64,000 nucleotides of DNA from Tupaia tana (GCA_026018925.1 JAKSZU010000011.1:5523985-5587984), one strand, 5' to 3'; positions 1 through 13,580 are shown, counted from the first letter of the stretch. A program made the numbers and translations. The notes: generated by a model from the letters alone, not told the origin.

Positions 1-1092
1 CACTTGGTATCTGCTATCCTGACATCAATGATCCACACACAGTGCATTTAAGAATTACAGTTCAATGTCAGCAGCTTCCACTGTAACTTCTCACCTTAAG
101 AGAACAAGCACAGGGCTTTTTAAAAATGCTGAAGCTCCCTTCACAAATTTATTTTTGTAATTATAGCCAAATGGGGTGAGTTAATCCATGGATAATTCCT
201 GTAACATTCCAATCTCACTAAGATTTTAGATACCTTCAACTACAGCTTACTAAGATAATTCTGGCATTATAAATGCATTTATTATAGGACACATTTTGGC
301 ACATGTTTATAAAAGTCAAGTTGGTAGAGCCTTTTCTAACTACTTAAGCTACAACATTGAATTCAGAATCTTTTATTAGTGAACCTATATTGATAAACTT
401 GGGCAGACACAAATTTGTTCCTTTTGTCATTGTAGTATATCCTTATTATTCATCTACACATATCCCTGACTTCTTCCATTAAAAGGTGGAAAAACTGCAG
501 TTCTATAGCACACCTTTATGTAACACTTTGTACATCATACTTCAGGACCTGCAGGAACTGAGAACAGTTATGGGACAAGAAGCCAAGAAGTGTGGTTTGC
601 GATAGTTCCTAAAGAAAATTAGTAGTGCCTTCCAAAGCAATTACTTTGAGGAGGCCACTACTTGTTCCTTGAGCAAAGCAAGACTAACCTTAGACAAGAG
701 TAACAACTAACAAAGATGTCTCAGCAGAATATAGGAGTCCAATGTCCCCTAACATCAAGATGTGTCAATATATCCCCTTTCCAATGATCAGAATCCATTT
801 CTTGCTATGCAATGCTCTCATTTTAGCAGACTTCCTACAGGGCTGGGAATGCTATTCGTGTTGGTTAGACAGTTACACCAAGAAAACCTGGGTTTGGTTT
901 TCAGAAATTTCAGCTCTGTGATTACATAGGACCAAGACTTCATTTAGGAAAGACTAATGTATGCAGTCATCCCAACTTTCAGCAACCACCTCCTTCATCA
1001 GTCAGCAGTTAACATCAAGGTAAGACCCTTTATGAAAAAAAAGATTGTGACTCAGAGAGGGCCATGGTGATCTTAGCAAGTTTTAGCCATGA

Positions 1093-1094
<2 letters not shown>
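1..1094. other. no gene recognised
   Basis: AT-rich sequence downstream of the zinc-finger gene on its strand. I see no long ORF, RNA gene or SINE head here. Confidence 0.5.

Positions 1095-1132
<38 letters not shown>
1095..1132. repeat. (GT)n microsatellite
   Basis: About 18 uninterrupted GT units, directly beside the 3' end of a reversed SINE. Confidence 0.95.
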
Positions 1133-1138
<6 letters not shown>

Positions 1139-1345
1139 TCTACTACAAGGCATGTGCACTTGCTAGAAAAAGAGTGAGGGAAATCACATGGGGGGGGGGG
1201 GGGCCATGCTGCAATCCCTTCTCCTCCATTTGCTCAGGACTTTGTGCATGTATACACATTAATCTGCTATTTCTGAAGCTGCTGAGTCTCGGACTCGAAC
1301 CACACAGTTGACCATGTAGGAACTACTTGCTGGCTCATCATGAAA
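1133..1345 (-). repeat. long-type tRNA-derived SINE, diverged
   Basis: Reverse copy. The complement of the family segment 'gagaatggaggagaaggg' appears as 'cccttctcctccat' near 1217, and the tRNA-like head lies at the right end. It contains a run of about 14 G at 1190-1203. Confidence 0.75.
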
Positions 1346-2639
1346 TGTTTTTAAATTAAGGTATATACATTTTTTAAAACTCAATGTTATTTCATGCTTA
1401 ATACAGTAATATGTAAACATAATTTTTATATGCACTAGGAAACCTAAAGTTGAATGACTACCTGTATTGTGATATTTGCTTTATTGCAGTGATCTGTAAC
1501 CTAACACATCATCTCTCTCAGGTATGCCTGTATTTAACAATACACAAACAGGCTAGAGTGGCACACAATGTGGAAACTCCAATTTAGGTCACAATATTAC
1601 ACCAAGTGTACCTATTTCCTACTCATTTTTGCTAGATTCCAGTGAGAAAAATTAGATTAACAAAGAATACTCATATACATAAACTGTACTTGAAACGGAT
1701 GTTCAGTATACTACAGGCTGATTAGCAGCATTCCTAGCTTCTACCAATTTAATTGATGCTAATAGCAACTTCCACCCTCCACTTATGACGATCCAAAGTA
1801 TCCCTAAGCATAGTCAAACGTCCCCTGGCCAGCAATATAAACACTCATATTTACCTACTAGTAAATAGTCAAATACCTATATTAATACATTTAACATTTT
1901 ACATTCACATTATGAAACTGAGTCTTTCTAGCATTATAAGTTGTGATATATATTAAAATAGGAAGTTTTAATTAAAGGTTTGCCAAAAGTATTTACAAAG
2001 ATTTATTTCAGTGTTCAATGAAATGTCCCTGTCTAATATAACATTTCCAACTTGCTGCCTAGTTTCTCTACATGATTTTACTTATTTTCCCTACAAAGTA
2101 ACTTGGAGATAAAAGGTGGAAATACAAGTATTTTTTGTATTTCAATTGTTTGAAATACACACTGGTGACTTCTCTCAAAATGTTCATAAAGTGAATTAGC
2201 TACAGTGGGCTGTTTATGTTGTAATACCAACAGATCAAACACACAATGCCTCAACATAGTAGGTATTTATTTTTCATTCATGTAAACTACAAATGGAGAC
2301 TTTGAGGACAGAGGTAAGAATACTTCTGATTTCTGCAATCAATTCCTTTTGTCTTAAATCTCAATGACTTTCACCAAACCACAGCTCCCTGGGCCATCCT
2401 GCAGTGGGGGAGGGGAGGTCATCTATATTTCAGTACAAAAGGGCATCAGAAAGTAGGGGAAAAAATATATATAAAAGTCTCAGTGTGGGCCAGGCCTGGA
2501 AGTAATGATCATCACTTGCATCCATATACTACTGCAGAGTTCAGTTAGAAGGTACCACATATAATAAAGAGGTACAGAAATGAAGGCCACATGTGCATAC
2601 AGTAAAGTGGGTTTTGGAGGATACACAGCCAGTCTCTGC
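1346..2639. other. no gene recognised; probable 3' flank/UTR of the zinc-finger gene
   Basis: Unique-looking AT-rich DNA just downstream of the zinc-finger stop. Several minus-strand AATAAA-like words occur (for example in the T-rich stretch near 2262), but I cannot choose the real cleavage site. Confidence 0.4.
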
Positions 2640-2768
2640 CATATAAGATTACTTCCTTGTGTGAGTTCCTTGATGCCTACTGAGGTATAACTTATGTAAA
2701 AGGGTTTTCCACATTCATTATATTCATAATGCATCCCCCATGTTAAGTTCTGTGATGTACAGTGAATA
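2640..2768 (-). pseudogene. two decayed C2H2 finger relics beyond the stop
   Basis: Past the stop, the minus strand still spells finger pieces in shifted frames: one with C-R-E-T-F and then V-H-H-R-T, and one with Y-E-Y-N-E-C-G-K-P-F and then (other frame) H-Q-G-T-H-T. They continue the 84-nt finger periodicity. The exon therefore once coded for at least two more fingers, lost through frameshifts. Confidence 0.8.
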
Positions 2769-4318
2769 TTAACTTATGGAAGAAAGTTTCCCTACATTTT
2801 TTGTATAGTTACTCACCTTGTGAGTTTTCTGGTGATTTCTAAGGTTTGATTTCCGATGAAATGTTTTTCCACATTCACTACATTCATAGGGTTTTTCTCC
2901 TGTGTGAGTTCTCTGATGTACAGTGAGAGCTGACTTATGGGAGAAAGTTTTCCTACATTCTTTACATTCATAAGGTTTTACCCCAGTATGAGTTCTCTGA
3001 TGTTCATTGAGATTTGACTTCTTGCAAAAGGCTTTTCCACATTCATTACATCCATAAGGTTTTTCCCCAGTGTGAGTTCTCTGGTGAACAGTGAGGGCTG
3101 ACTTATGGTAGAAGGTTTTCCTACATTCTTTACATTCATACGGTTTCTCACCTGTGTGAGTTCTCTGATGACTGCTGAGGTATGACTTCTGGAAAAATGT
3201 TTTCCCACATTCATTACACTCAAAAGGTTTTTCTCCTGTATGAGTTCTCTGATGTACACTGAGGGCTGATCTACGGGAGAAAGCTTTCCTACATTCTTTA
3301 CATTCATAGGGTTTTTCCCCTGTGTGAGTTCTTTGATGACCAGTGAGAGCTGATTTCTTGTTAAAAGTTTTCCTACATTCTTTACATTCATAGGGTTTCT
3401 CTCCTGTGTGACTTCTCTGATGTACAATGAGTGCTGACTTACAGGTAAAAGCTTTCCTACATTCTTTACATTCATAGGGTTTCTCACCTGTGTGAGTTCT
3501 CTGATGCCTCCTGAGATGTGACTTCTGGCAAAAGGTTTTTCCACACTCGATACATCCATAGGGCTTTTCTCCTGTGTGGATTCTCTGATGCATAATAAGG
3601 CCTGACTTTTGACAGAAGGATTTATCACATTCCTTACATCCATAGGGCTTTTCCCATGTATGCGTTCTCTGATGATTTGTAAGGTATGATTTCATAATGA
3701 AGGACTTCTCACATTCACCACACTTGTAGGGTTTCTCTCCTGTGTGTATTATCTGATGTTTAGTGAGTTTATACTGTTTATAGAATGTTTTCCCACACAC
3801 ATTACATTCAAAGTATTTCCTTTGTACATGAGTTGTTTCTTGGGCAATGAAAGCTGACATATGACAGGCTTTCTCATATTCAATATATTTACAGGGCTCT
3901 CTCCTATGAACCTTATTTGTTAATAATAATGAATCCATACTGAACACTTTCCTTTGTCCACCATATTCAAAATGGTGTAGCCCAGTTTGAATCTTGTGAT
4001 GTCCACTAAGATGTTCATAGTGTCTAAGGGATTTCCCAGTTACGGTATGGTCATTATGCTTCTCTCCAGCATGCATTTCCTCATCATTAGGGGAAAAAAG
4101 TATTTTCTGATATAAACTAACATCTTCAGGCCTCATTTCTGAATAATTCCCATTGCTTATAATCAGTTTTGAAATATGATTTGAGCTGAAATTAAATGGT
4201 GTTTCTAATTCAACTCTCTCCTTAGTTGTTGTGTTGCTGTTGTTGATTACAACTTGCCACAAATGTCTACAGTGAATTTCCTGGCTCCTCTCAATTACAT
4301 CATCATCTAACTGGACAT
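2769..4318 (-). CDS. KRAB zinc-finger protein, last coding exon (12 C2H2 fingers)
   Basis: This exon codes for the spacer and DNA-binding part of a nuclear KRAB zinc-finger repressor. It starts after a good acceptor (T-rich tract then TTTCAG, AG at 4319-4320) in phase 1, matching the KRAB-B donor, giving about 516 residues. About 155 spacer residues hold one ruined finger ([10 protein letters not shown]...). Twelve complete C2H2 fingers follow, encoded by about 2826-3812, with mostly TGEKP linkers (one TWEKP, one TGVKP). The spacer ([10 protein letters not shown]..., ITNS-like and ERVELET segments) resembles my memory of human ZNF717, so I regard it as ZNF717-like without claiming orthology. 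A 1-nt deletion in the linker after finger 12 shifts the frame, so the protein ends in about 16 non-finger residues. Confidence 0.93.
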
Positions 4319-4649
4319 CTGAAATGAAAAAAGAATATCCATATTCATGAACCAAACACAAGCAATTCCTATGGAACGCTTATGTAAAGGTAAAGGAATA
4401 TCTGCTTATCCATGTTAAAAACAAAACAAAAAACAAACAGTAATTGGTATTGACTGAGTATATTTTTTCTTTGTACAGATTTAACAAATTAAATAAATTG
4501 CATTAAGGTTTTGTAATGGTAAGTTGTACCCTATTATGCATTCTATGTTTTTCTTTTCTTCAAAAATATTTACCCATGCCACATCATAGTTTCCAACTGC
4601 TTATCACACACCATTTGCTTTCCCTGTTCTTTTTCTCTATTTTATTCCT

Positions 4650-4903
4650 TTTTTTTTCCCCTTTGGAGAGGTTTTTGCTATAGGGTGCATGTGCTCGCCA
4701 GAAAGAGAGAGACAGAAAGTGACAAATCACCCCCTGGGGGGATGGCCATGCCACAATCCCTTCTCCTCCATCCTCCTCTTGGGATCTTGGGCACACATCA
4801 CACGCACCTGGTGTGAGTTTTAAGCCACCGGGTCTGGGGCTCAAACCGCGGTTGACTACATGGGAGTCCAGTGACACAGCCATTACACTAACTGCTGGTC
4901 ACT
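4650..4903 (-). repeat. long-type tRNA-derived SINE
   Basis: Reversed full-length copy in the intron between the finger exon and KRAB-B. T-run at the left, 'ggtttttgctatagggtgc', and the tRNA-like head ending 'taactgctggtca' at the right. Confidence 0.92.
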
Positions 4904-5428
4904 GAACTGCCTCTATTTTATTCTTATAACAGCTGTTGGTGTCTTGTGTTAATATTTTCCTCATCAATCCATTTTGAAGATATCAAGGTTTTTCTGGGTT
5001 AGATAACTGCGGGTGCAGAAGATGAGTATGCGTCTGATTACTTAAACAGAAATACAGTTTAGGAGAGAATATCACAGCTATGTTTGTTTGGTATTAACTG
5101 TTCCCAAGGAAACAGCTATAGGCATCTGGGAGGTGGGAGGTTCCCCAAATACAAAAACCTCTTTTTCAAGCTAGACAAGAAGTTAGGATAAATTAATAAT
5201 TTGCAGATTCCTGTACTACTCAGAACCGTAACAGGTACAGGAGGTTCCATTCTACCATCCTGACCAACACCTAACTGTTGTTTTACAAAGCCATGTTCTG
5301 CAAATCATCTTTTAAAAGTGTATAACTGGTTTCTGAGGTCAGCAGCCCTGACACTATCTCCAGTCTCTGGCACACAAGCTCTTTTTGTAATTCACAGCTT
5401 CTAAATGTTGGAGTTTCAGCTGTCTCTT

Positions 5429-5431
<3 letters not shown>
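4904..5431. other. intronic sequence, nothing recognised
   Basis: Lies inside the zinc-finger gene. I see no ORF, SINE or RNA gene. Confidence 0.45.

Positions 5432-5477
<46 letters not shown>
5432..5477. repeat. poly(A) tract, about 45 nt
   Basis: Uninterrupted A run. It may be the tail of an unrecognised retroposon, but no SINE head is visible upstream. Confidence 0.9.
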
Positions 5478-5484
<7 letters not shown>

Positions 5485-5794
5485 CCTACATATTTCTTTG
5501 CTTTGTTGTTTTAAGAGTGATTTCAACCAACAGAAGGAAAAAGTGCTAAGTTCAAATGCCACATGCAAACAGATATTTGAATCCTTCAGTATGAAACCCT
5601 TGGTTTTTTGCCCGTAGGTCCAGAATCTTTCAGTTTTCCCACCAAGCACAGGACCTTCCATGCACTTAACCTAAGTTCTCTTCAGCTTCATGATTTCTGA
5701 TGCAGTAGTATAAAAGACATGGTTCTGGGCATTTATCAACTCCCTGGGAGACCTCCATGAGAAAATAATCTTAAAATAATGTTTTGCTTTATTC

Positions 5795-5935
5795 ATAACA
5801 GAGCATCTGTACATGCACACAAGAGTGAGAATGAGAGAGAAATGAGCACCCTCCAAGGGTCTGATCACACCACAATTCTCCTCCTCCTTGTCAAATCTTG
5901 GGCACATGCTCTGCTAAGCCACAGAGCTGATCCTT
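5795..5935 (-). repeat. diverged long-type SINE fragment
   Basis: Keeps 'gagaaatgagcacc', 'cacaattctcctcctcc' and 'aaatcttgggcaca', matching the body of the reversed family. The tRNA-like head is mostly decayed. Confidence 0.65.
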
Positions 5936-6187
5936 CAAAATGATTTTAAATGCTAGCTTTAAATGACCATTTCCTAAATTGGTATCTCCATCATGATATC
6001 CACTCTTTACTCTGGACTTTAGAGTAACCTATGTATTATATGTCAAATTCTGAAAGAAGTGAACCTGTAGTGATACCAAGGTAACACTCATATTTTCCTC
6101 TCTCTTTAAATATTCCTCCTGGTTTTTATCTAATATATTTCTTCCTTCTGCATCATCATAGCAAACCTTATGAATAAGGAACATTAT

Positions 6188-6443
6188 TTTATTTTAGAGA
6201 GATTTTTGCTATAGGGTGCATGTGCTTGCCAAGACCAGAGATAGAAAGAAAGTGAGAAATCACTCTTCAGGGGAATGGCCACACTGAAATCCCTTCTCCT
6301 CCATTCTCGCCTCGTGATTTTGGGCACACATGCACATGCGCCTAGTGTGAGTGTTAAGCTGCTGGATCCAGGACTTGAACCACAGTCAGTCATTTGGAAA
6401 TCCAGTGCCTTCACCACTGTGCCACCCGCTATGCTGGCCCCAA
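6188..6443 (-). repeat. long-type tRNA-derived SINE
   Basis: Reversed copy with 'tttttgctatagggtgc' at the left and a B-box remnant 'acttgaacc' near 6374. Moderately diverged. Confidence 0.88.
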
Positions 6444-6565
6444 GAGAAACATTATTTTTATCACTATTATAAGTCCAACTAGGAAATTACTAGTGCTTAA
6501 AACCTACTTGATTAAAATGTGGTAAAATAATGTATGAATAAATGTCTGAAAAAAAAACAATCCAG

Positions 6566-6841
6566 GGGAACCAGCAGTTAGCGTAATGGCTATGTCGCTG
6601 GACTCCCATGTAGTCCACCGCAGTTTGCGTCCCGGACCCGGTGGCTTAGAACTCACGCTGGGCACGTGTGCGTGCGTGCCCAAGATCCTGAGAGGAGAAT
6701 GGAGGAGAAGGGATTGCGGCATGACCATCCCCCCTGGGGGGTGATTTCTCGCTTTCTGTCTCTATGTCTCTGTCTGTCTGGTGAGCGCACACGCCCTATA
6801 GTGAAAAAACCTCTCAAAAAAAAAAAAAAAAAAAAAAAAAA
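6566..6841 (+). repeat. long-type tRNA-derived SINE, near consensus
   Basis: Good reference copy. Pol III A-box-like 'tagcgtaatgg' and B-box-like 'gtttgcgtccc', then the body 'gagaggagaatggaggag', 'ggtgatttctcgctttc', a TCTG-rich tract, 'ccctatagtg' and 'aaaacctctc', ending in a long A tail. Forms close to this consensus keep CpGs, suggesting recent activity. Confidence 0.95.
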
Positions 6842-7134
6842 TATCCAGGAGAGTAAAGGAAGAGAATTGGGAATGTAGAAAAAGTGAACAGCAAAGAAAA
6901 ATAACTTAGAGGAAGACAGGAATTAAATTTTGGGTATATAGGAGAAAACAGCATAAAAGGCAGGGGTATATGCATGAAATCTCTCCTTCAGGACTATATA
7001 ATGCACATGACTGATGCAAGCAGACCTGTCCTCAAGTCTGGGATGTGGAGAAAAATTAGTGAGCACAGCTAAACAACAGTGCAAACACCTGCTGGACTTT
7101 ACCCTTCCAGGCTTCCTGTCCAGTATGTGCTAAC

Positions 7135-7224
7135 CTGGAAGGTTCTGCTTTGAGTGTTCTACCATCCATGGCTCTGCTCCTTGCTCCAACTTGAAGATCA
7201 CCTCAGGTTTGGTAATGCAGTGCC
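7135..7224 (-). CDS. KRAB-B box exon
   Basis: This 90-nt exon continues the KRAB repressor domain. It starts after TTATTAG (AG at 7225-7226) and ends at CCTTCCAG|GTTAGC. Both boundaries are phase 1, matching the KRAB-A exon before it and the finger exon after it. The residues include ITKPEVIFKLEQGAEPW, the hallmark of a KRAB-B box, which in this family helps KRAB-A recruit the TRIM28 corepressor. It is too short to stand out as an ORF and was found by reading the intron. The donor GTTAGC is weaker than the usual GTAAG/GTGAG. Confidence 0.92.
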
Positions 7225-7296
7225 CTAATAATAGAAAATAATGGTGACAAACTCTTCACAGACTAGAACTTTACACCCAAATAGCACTAGGCCTTA

Positions 7297-9201
<1,905 letters not shown>

Positions 9202-9397
9202 TTAATGGGAGGACCTGCAAGTGCCATGGTGGTTGAAGTGCTGGACTACGGCTGGAGCCACTCAGACCCAGACCTGGTGGCTTGCTTTACCCCCACCCTC
9301 TCTTTCTCTCTCTCTCTCTCAGATGGTCAAGCATGCCCTGTAGCAAATTTTAAAATAGTAATGATAAATAAAATTAAATAATTCTTTAAGGATAAAA
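9202..9397 (+). repeat. short-type tRNA-derived SINE
   Basis: tRNA-like head, then a CT-rich tract, 'ggtcaagcatgccc' and an A/T-rich tail. Imperfect TSD 'aaacctttaatggga' upstream and 'aaacctttatggga' downstream (about 9402). Confidence 0.88.
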
Positions 9398-9904
9398 AGA
9401 AACCTTTATGGGAACCAGTGCTGAAGTAGAAAATTCTAAATTATAACTGATAAATTGCTGGATGCTCGTTGTGGACAACTGAGTTAAAAACCCAGTTAAA
9501 AACCCCAGGGGACCCTGTTGTAGGGAGGCCTCTATAATCTGGTGAGATTTACCATCAGCAGCTCAACCAAGCTCTTTGTCTTTCCAGAGAGGGAGAAGGC
9601 AAAGCATTTTGAAAATATGCCAGAGCACTCTATTCTTAATAAGGCCTGCCCTCAGGAGAAACTACTTAACCAGAGCCTCACCTGGTGTAGTACTATCAAG
9701 CCCAAATGACCTGGGGAAAGGAAATACCAAATCCAGCCCATTCTAGCCTTCCACATGGGAGAAGAAAAATGCCCGGCACCAGCCAAGTCCAGCCATCCTG
9801 TTCAACCTAAAGGGGAAGAAGAAAAAACTGAGAAATATTTGTGAAGTTCATAGCCCAAAGGCAGAGGTTTACTAAAAGAATAACAGATCAACAGAACACT
9901 TCTT
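9398..9904. other. old retroelement-like DNA, family not assigned
   Basis: Wording such as 'caagcccaaatgacctgggg' looks like a mammalian interspersed repeat, perhaps a LINE 5' region. I cannot name the family. Confidence 0.35.
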
Positions 9905-10077
9905 TAAAAAGAATTTAACTTTTATGATTTGTTTGTTTTAATGTTTGTTTGTTTTTTCATTTGACCAGAGAGGAACAGAAGGAGAGAGAAAGCAAGCTGC
10001 CAGGTACAGGACTCAAACCATGGTCGAACATGTGGAAGTCCAGCACCCTTAAACACCATGCCACCTGCCGGCCCCTT
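9905..10077 (-). repeat. short-type tRNA-derived SINE
   Basis: Reversed copy: 'atttgaccagagagg', 'gaaagcaagctgcc', 'actcaaaccatggtc' (B-box complement), ending 'ccacctgccggcccc'. Confidence 0.9.
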
Positions 10078-10084
10078 AAAAGAA

Positions 10085-10443
10085 CACTTCTGCCATTTTG
10101 TATCCCCCCAAAATTCCTATGCTGAACTGAACCCTAATCACCAGTGCAATAGTATTAAGAAGTGTGTGTAGGGAGTGGTCTTTGTAAAGTAATTAGGTCA
10201 CAAAAGAGTAGCCCTCATGAATGGGATTATAGCCCTTATAAAAGAAGCCCAATGAAGCTTCTTTATTCCTTCCAACATATGAAGATATCTAGTAGGTGCT
10301 ATCTACAAGTAGCTCTTCAGTAGATACTGAAGTCGCCTACACCTTGATCTGAGACTTTTGAGACTCCACATTTTTCAACAATGTCTAATGTTTATGAATT
10401 ATTCAGTCTAAGTTATTTTATTACAGTAGCCTAAAAAGATTAC
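10085..10443 (+). mobile_element. MaLR-type solo LTR (MLT1/MST-like)
   Basis: Matches the remembered layout of these LTRs: 'ccccccaaaattc' at the start, 'attaggtcacaaaagagtagccctcatgaatgggatt', 'cccttataaaagaagccc', and a 3' end with 'gttattttattacagtagcc'. No internal retroviral sequence follows. Confidence 0.75.
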
Positions 10444-10795
10444 GAATGCTTACCCTCCCCCCATTCCTTACTACACTATTAAGTGCATATTTATAACACT
10501 TCTGTTTACCTGATACATCATGTCACACTTGAGGGAAAAATTACAAGGTATACTAAAAGACAAAAACAATCTGAAGTCCCAGAGGAAGCATAATAATCAA
10601 GCATGGAAAGGATGTGGGAACCATCAGACAGGAAATTAAAAAAAAAAAAAAATGAATAATATCCTTAGGGGTCTAGTGGACAAACTAGATAGCATACAAA
10701 AATAAATGGGCAAATCAACACCCAACTATATACTGGTTACAGGAAACTCACTTTAAACATCAACAGATATATGAATTAAAAGTAAACAGATGGAT

Positions 10796-11069
10796 GGGAC
10801 CAACAGTTGGCACAGTGGCTATGTAGCTGGACTCCCATGTAGCTGACCGCAGTTTGATTCCCGGACCCGGTGGCTTAAACTCATGCTGGACGTGTGTGCG
10901 TGCATGCCCAAGATCCTGAGAGGAGAATGGAGGAGAAGGGATTGTGGCATGGCCATGCCCCCGGGGGGTGATTTCTCGCTTTCTCTCTCTCTCTTGTCTT
11001 TCTGGCAAAAGCACGTGCCCTATAGCAAAAACCCCTACAAAAAAAAAAACAAAAACAAAAACAAAAAAA
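10796..11069 (+). repeat. long-type tRNA-derived SINE
   Basis: Inserted in the L1 ORF2 relic. Flanks share 'aagtaaa..gatggg', an imperfect TSD. Confidence 0.92.
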
Positions 11070-11268
11070 AGTAAATGGATGGGAAAAAAATACTGGGTTG
11101 TCAGAAAAGTCATGATTTATTTTTTCCTAGTAAAAAGTGCATAATGATTTCTCCAAAAACCCAATATATACTATGGTAACATGAATCAAAAGAAAGAAGG
11201 AATAAATATATTGATTTCAGACAGAGCAGGCTTCTAAGCAAGGACAGCTATCAAAATCCAGAAGGGCA

Positions 11269-11378
11269 CAAGGCTGGCAGATGGTACAGTGGTTGAGGTA
11301 CTGGACTCCCACATAGCTGACTGCAGTATGAGTCCTGGACTTGACTTTCTTTCACATCTTTCCTCTCTTTCTGGTCAA

Positions 11379-11416
<38 letters not shown>

Positions 11417-11460
11417 GTAAATAAATACATAAAATTTTTTAAAAATTATTTAAAGATTAA
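11269..11460 (+). repeat. short-type SINE with (AAT)n tail
   Basis: Head 'ggctggcagatggtacagtgg', CT-rich tract, 'ctggtcaaatt', then an expanded AAT microsatellite at 11391-11416 in the tail. Confidence 0.85.
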
Positions 11461-11544
11461 AAAGAAAGGCATTACATAATGACATGACATAGTGGTCAAT
11501 TCCCCAAGAATATATAATACTCAACTTAAAAAGAAAAAAAAAAA

Positions 11545-11707
11545 AAAGAACTGTTACATTTATTTATTTACTTAACTTGACCACAAGAGAGGGATAGAGC
11601 AAGAGAGAGAAAGGGAAAGTGAGAAAACAAGACACCCAGTCCAGGACTTGAACTGCAGTCAGCCATGTGGGAGTCCAGCGTCCTTCACTATGCCACCTCC
11701 CAGCCCC
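11545..11707 (-). repeat. short-type tRNA-derived SINE
   Basis: Reversed: 'cttgaccacaagagagg' at the left, 'acttgaactgcagtcagcc' in the head, ending 'gccacctcccagcccc'. Confidence 0.85.
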
Positions 11708-12756
11708 AACAATACTTAACATTTATGTGCCCAACACTTTCAAGCTATGTGAGGCAAAAACTAATAGAACTGCAAGAAGAAAAAGATGGATCCATTATAA
11801 TAAGTGTAGACTGCAACATAACTCGAAGATTAACAGATCCAATAGGCATAAAATCAGTAATGGCACAATTCAACTGAACAAGGATCAACCAACTGCATAT
11901 AATTGATATCTACAAACTACTTCCAACAACAGATTACATTTTTCTCAAGCTCATATGGAACAATAAAAGAGTATGCTCTCAAAACAGAAAACATACCTTA
12001 ACAAATTTAAAAGAATATAAATTATAAAATGTCTACTCTCAGACCACAGTAGAAGTAAACCAGCCATCAGTAACGAAAAAGCCTTCAAATACACAGAGCT
12101 TAAATAACATACTTCTAAATAAAGCACAGGTCAAAGGAGAAAGCTAAAGAATAATTTAAAAATAGACTGAACTAAATAAAAATAAAACCCCATCTCATCA
12201 AACTTTGTGAGATCCAGCAAAAGCAAAGCTTACAGAGAAATTGATGGCATGAAATACATATATTTGAAAAACAGAAGGATCTAAAATCAGTAAGTTTCCA
12301 CCTTAACAACGTATATAAGGAAGTGTAAACTCAAAAGGTGAGTTAAAGAAGAAAAAATAAGCATTAGAGCAGAAATAAAATTGGAAACAAAATCAATAAA
12401 TTCAATGATGAAAAAAGCTGGTTCCTTAAAAAGATCAATAAAACCCATAAACATACTATCAGGCAACAAAGAAAAAGAGAGAATACAGTCAATCTCCAGG
12501 AGTTGGGGGAAGCATAGAAATTAACTTTCTATAAAAACTCTTGAACAATAAGATTTGATAAGCATATGGGTAGCTGAACATTTGGAGGTACCAGGAAGGT
12601 GGCTCACCTAGATAGGAAGGGTCTTACATTTCTCAGTTCAAATATTCTGCCTTAGGTCTTCTGGCTGTCCTAGTTGTATTCCATAATAAACTGGTAAGCA
12701 TTAAGTAATTCTTTGAGTTCTGTGAATTATGCCAGAAAATTATTAAAACTGAAAAT

Positions 12757-13029
12757 GGGAACCAGCAGTTAGCGTAATGGCTATGTCGCTGGACTCCCAC
12801 GTAGTCGACCACGGTTCGTGTCCCAGACCTGGTGGCTTAGAACTCACGCTGGGTGCGTGTGTGTGCGTACCCAAGATCCCGAGAGGAGAATGGAGGAGAA
12901 GGGATTGTGGCGTGACCATCCCCCCTGGGGGGTGATTTCTCGCTTTCTGTCTCTATGTCTGTCTCTGTCTGTCTGGCGAGCGCACGCGCCCTATAGCGAA
13001 AACCTCTCAAAAAAGAAAAAAAAAAAAAA
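12757..13029 (+). repeat. long-type SINE, near consensus
   Basis: Complete copy with a degraded-free body and A-rich tail. Flanks share 'aaaactga'. Confidence 0.94.
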
Positions 13030-13092
13030 CTGAGAAGATGGTTGCAGGAAGTCCTAATTTATAGGTGGTTGATCAAAAATATCAAAGTTCCT

Positions 13093-13360
13093 GGGACCAC
13101 CAGTTAGCGTAATGGCTATGTTGCTGGACTCCCATGTAGTCGACCGCAGTTTGATTCGAGTCCCGGACCCGGTGGCTTAAATTCACGCAGGACACATGTG
13201 CGTGCGTGCCCAAGATCCTGAGAGGAGAATGGAGGAGAAGGGATTGCAGTGTGGCCATCCCCCCTGGAGGGTGATTTCTCGCTTTCTATGTCTCTGTCTC
13301 TCTCTGTCTTTCCGGCGAGTGCATGCACCCTATGCAAAAACCTCTCCAGGAAAAAAAAAT
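13093..13360 (+). repeat. long-type SINE with perfect TSD
   Basis: The 14-bp duplication 'atatcaaagttcct' lies at 13079-13092 and 13361-13374. The element starts 'gggaccaccagttagcg'. Confidence 0.96.
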
Positions 13361-13580
13361 ATATCAAAGTTCCTAACTTGCAATTGGCATATGAAGTGGA
13401 AGCAGTCTTGGATTGAGCCCTTAATTTGTGAGATCTGATGCTAACTCTAGGGAGAGAGAGTCCAAACTAAATTACAGGACAGTTGGTTGGTATCCACTGT
13501 TGAACAGCTTGATGTGTAGGGGAGGAAAAAGTGTTTAAAAAGTGGTTATAAAAGTGTTATGTGTGGTGTGAGTGTGAAAA

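Larger units (their letters stand above)
10690..12490 (+). pseudogene. decayed L1 ORF2 fragment (endonuclease to early RT region)
   Basis: Broken LINE-1 ORF2 in sense orientation. Recognisable pieces include 'caggaaactcactttaaa', 'atgaatcaaaagaaagaagg', 'tatgtgcccaacactttc', 'gcaaaaactaatagaactgcaag' and 'aaaagctggttccttaaaaagatcaataaa'. Interrupted by SINEs at 10796, 11269 and 11545. No long frame remains. Confidence 0.82.
12600..13580 (+). repeat. old interspersed repeat, unassigned family, copy 1
   Basis: Shares ordered blocks with 16190-16560: 'aataaactggtaag', 'agttctgtga', 'gtctt...gagcccttaa', 'gtgagatctgatgctaactc' and 'cagttggttggtatcc'. Split by two SINEs. The family is familiar in mammals but I cannot name it reliably. 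Confidence 0.6.

Noticed and set aside
2978-3643. 221-aa minus ORF overlapping the finger exon
   Set aside because: Shifted-frame shadow of the repetitive finger code (repeats of '[11 protein letters not shown]' type); the finger frame is the real one.
6666-6878. Recurrent 60-100 aa ORFs with 'CVRAQDPERRMEEKG' or 'HSPLGILGTHAHAPG'
   Set aside because: The same peptides recur in every long-type SINE on both strands; they are frames of the repeat, not genes.
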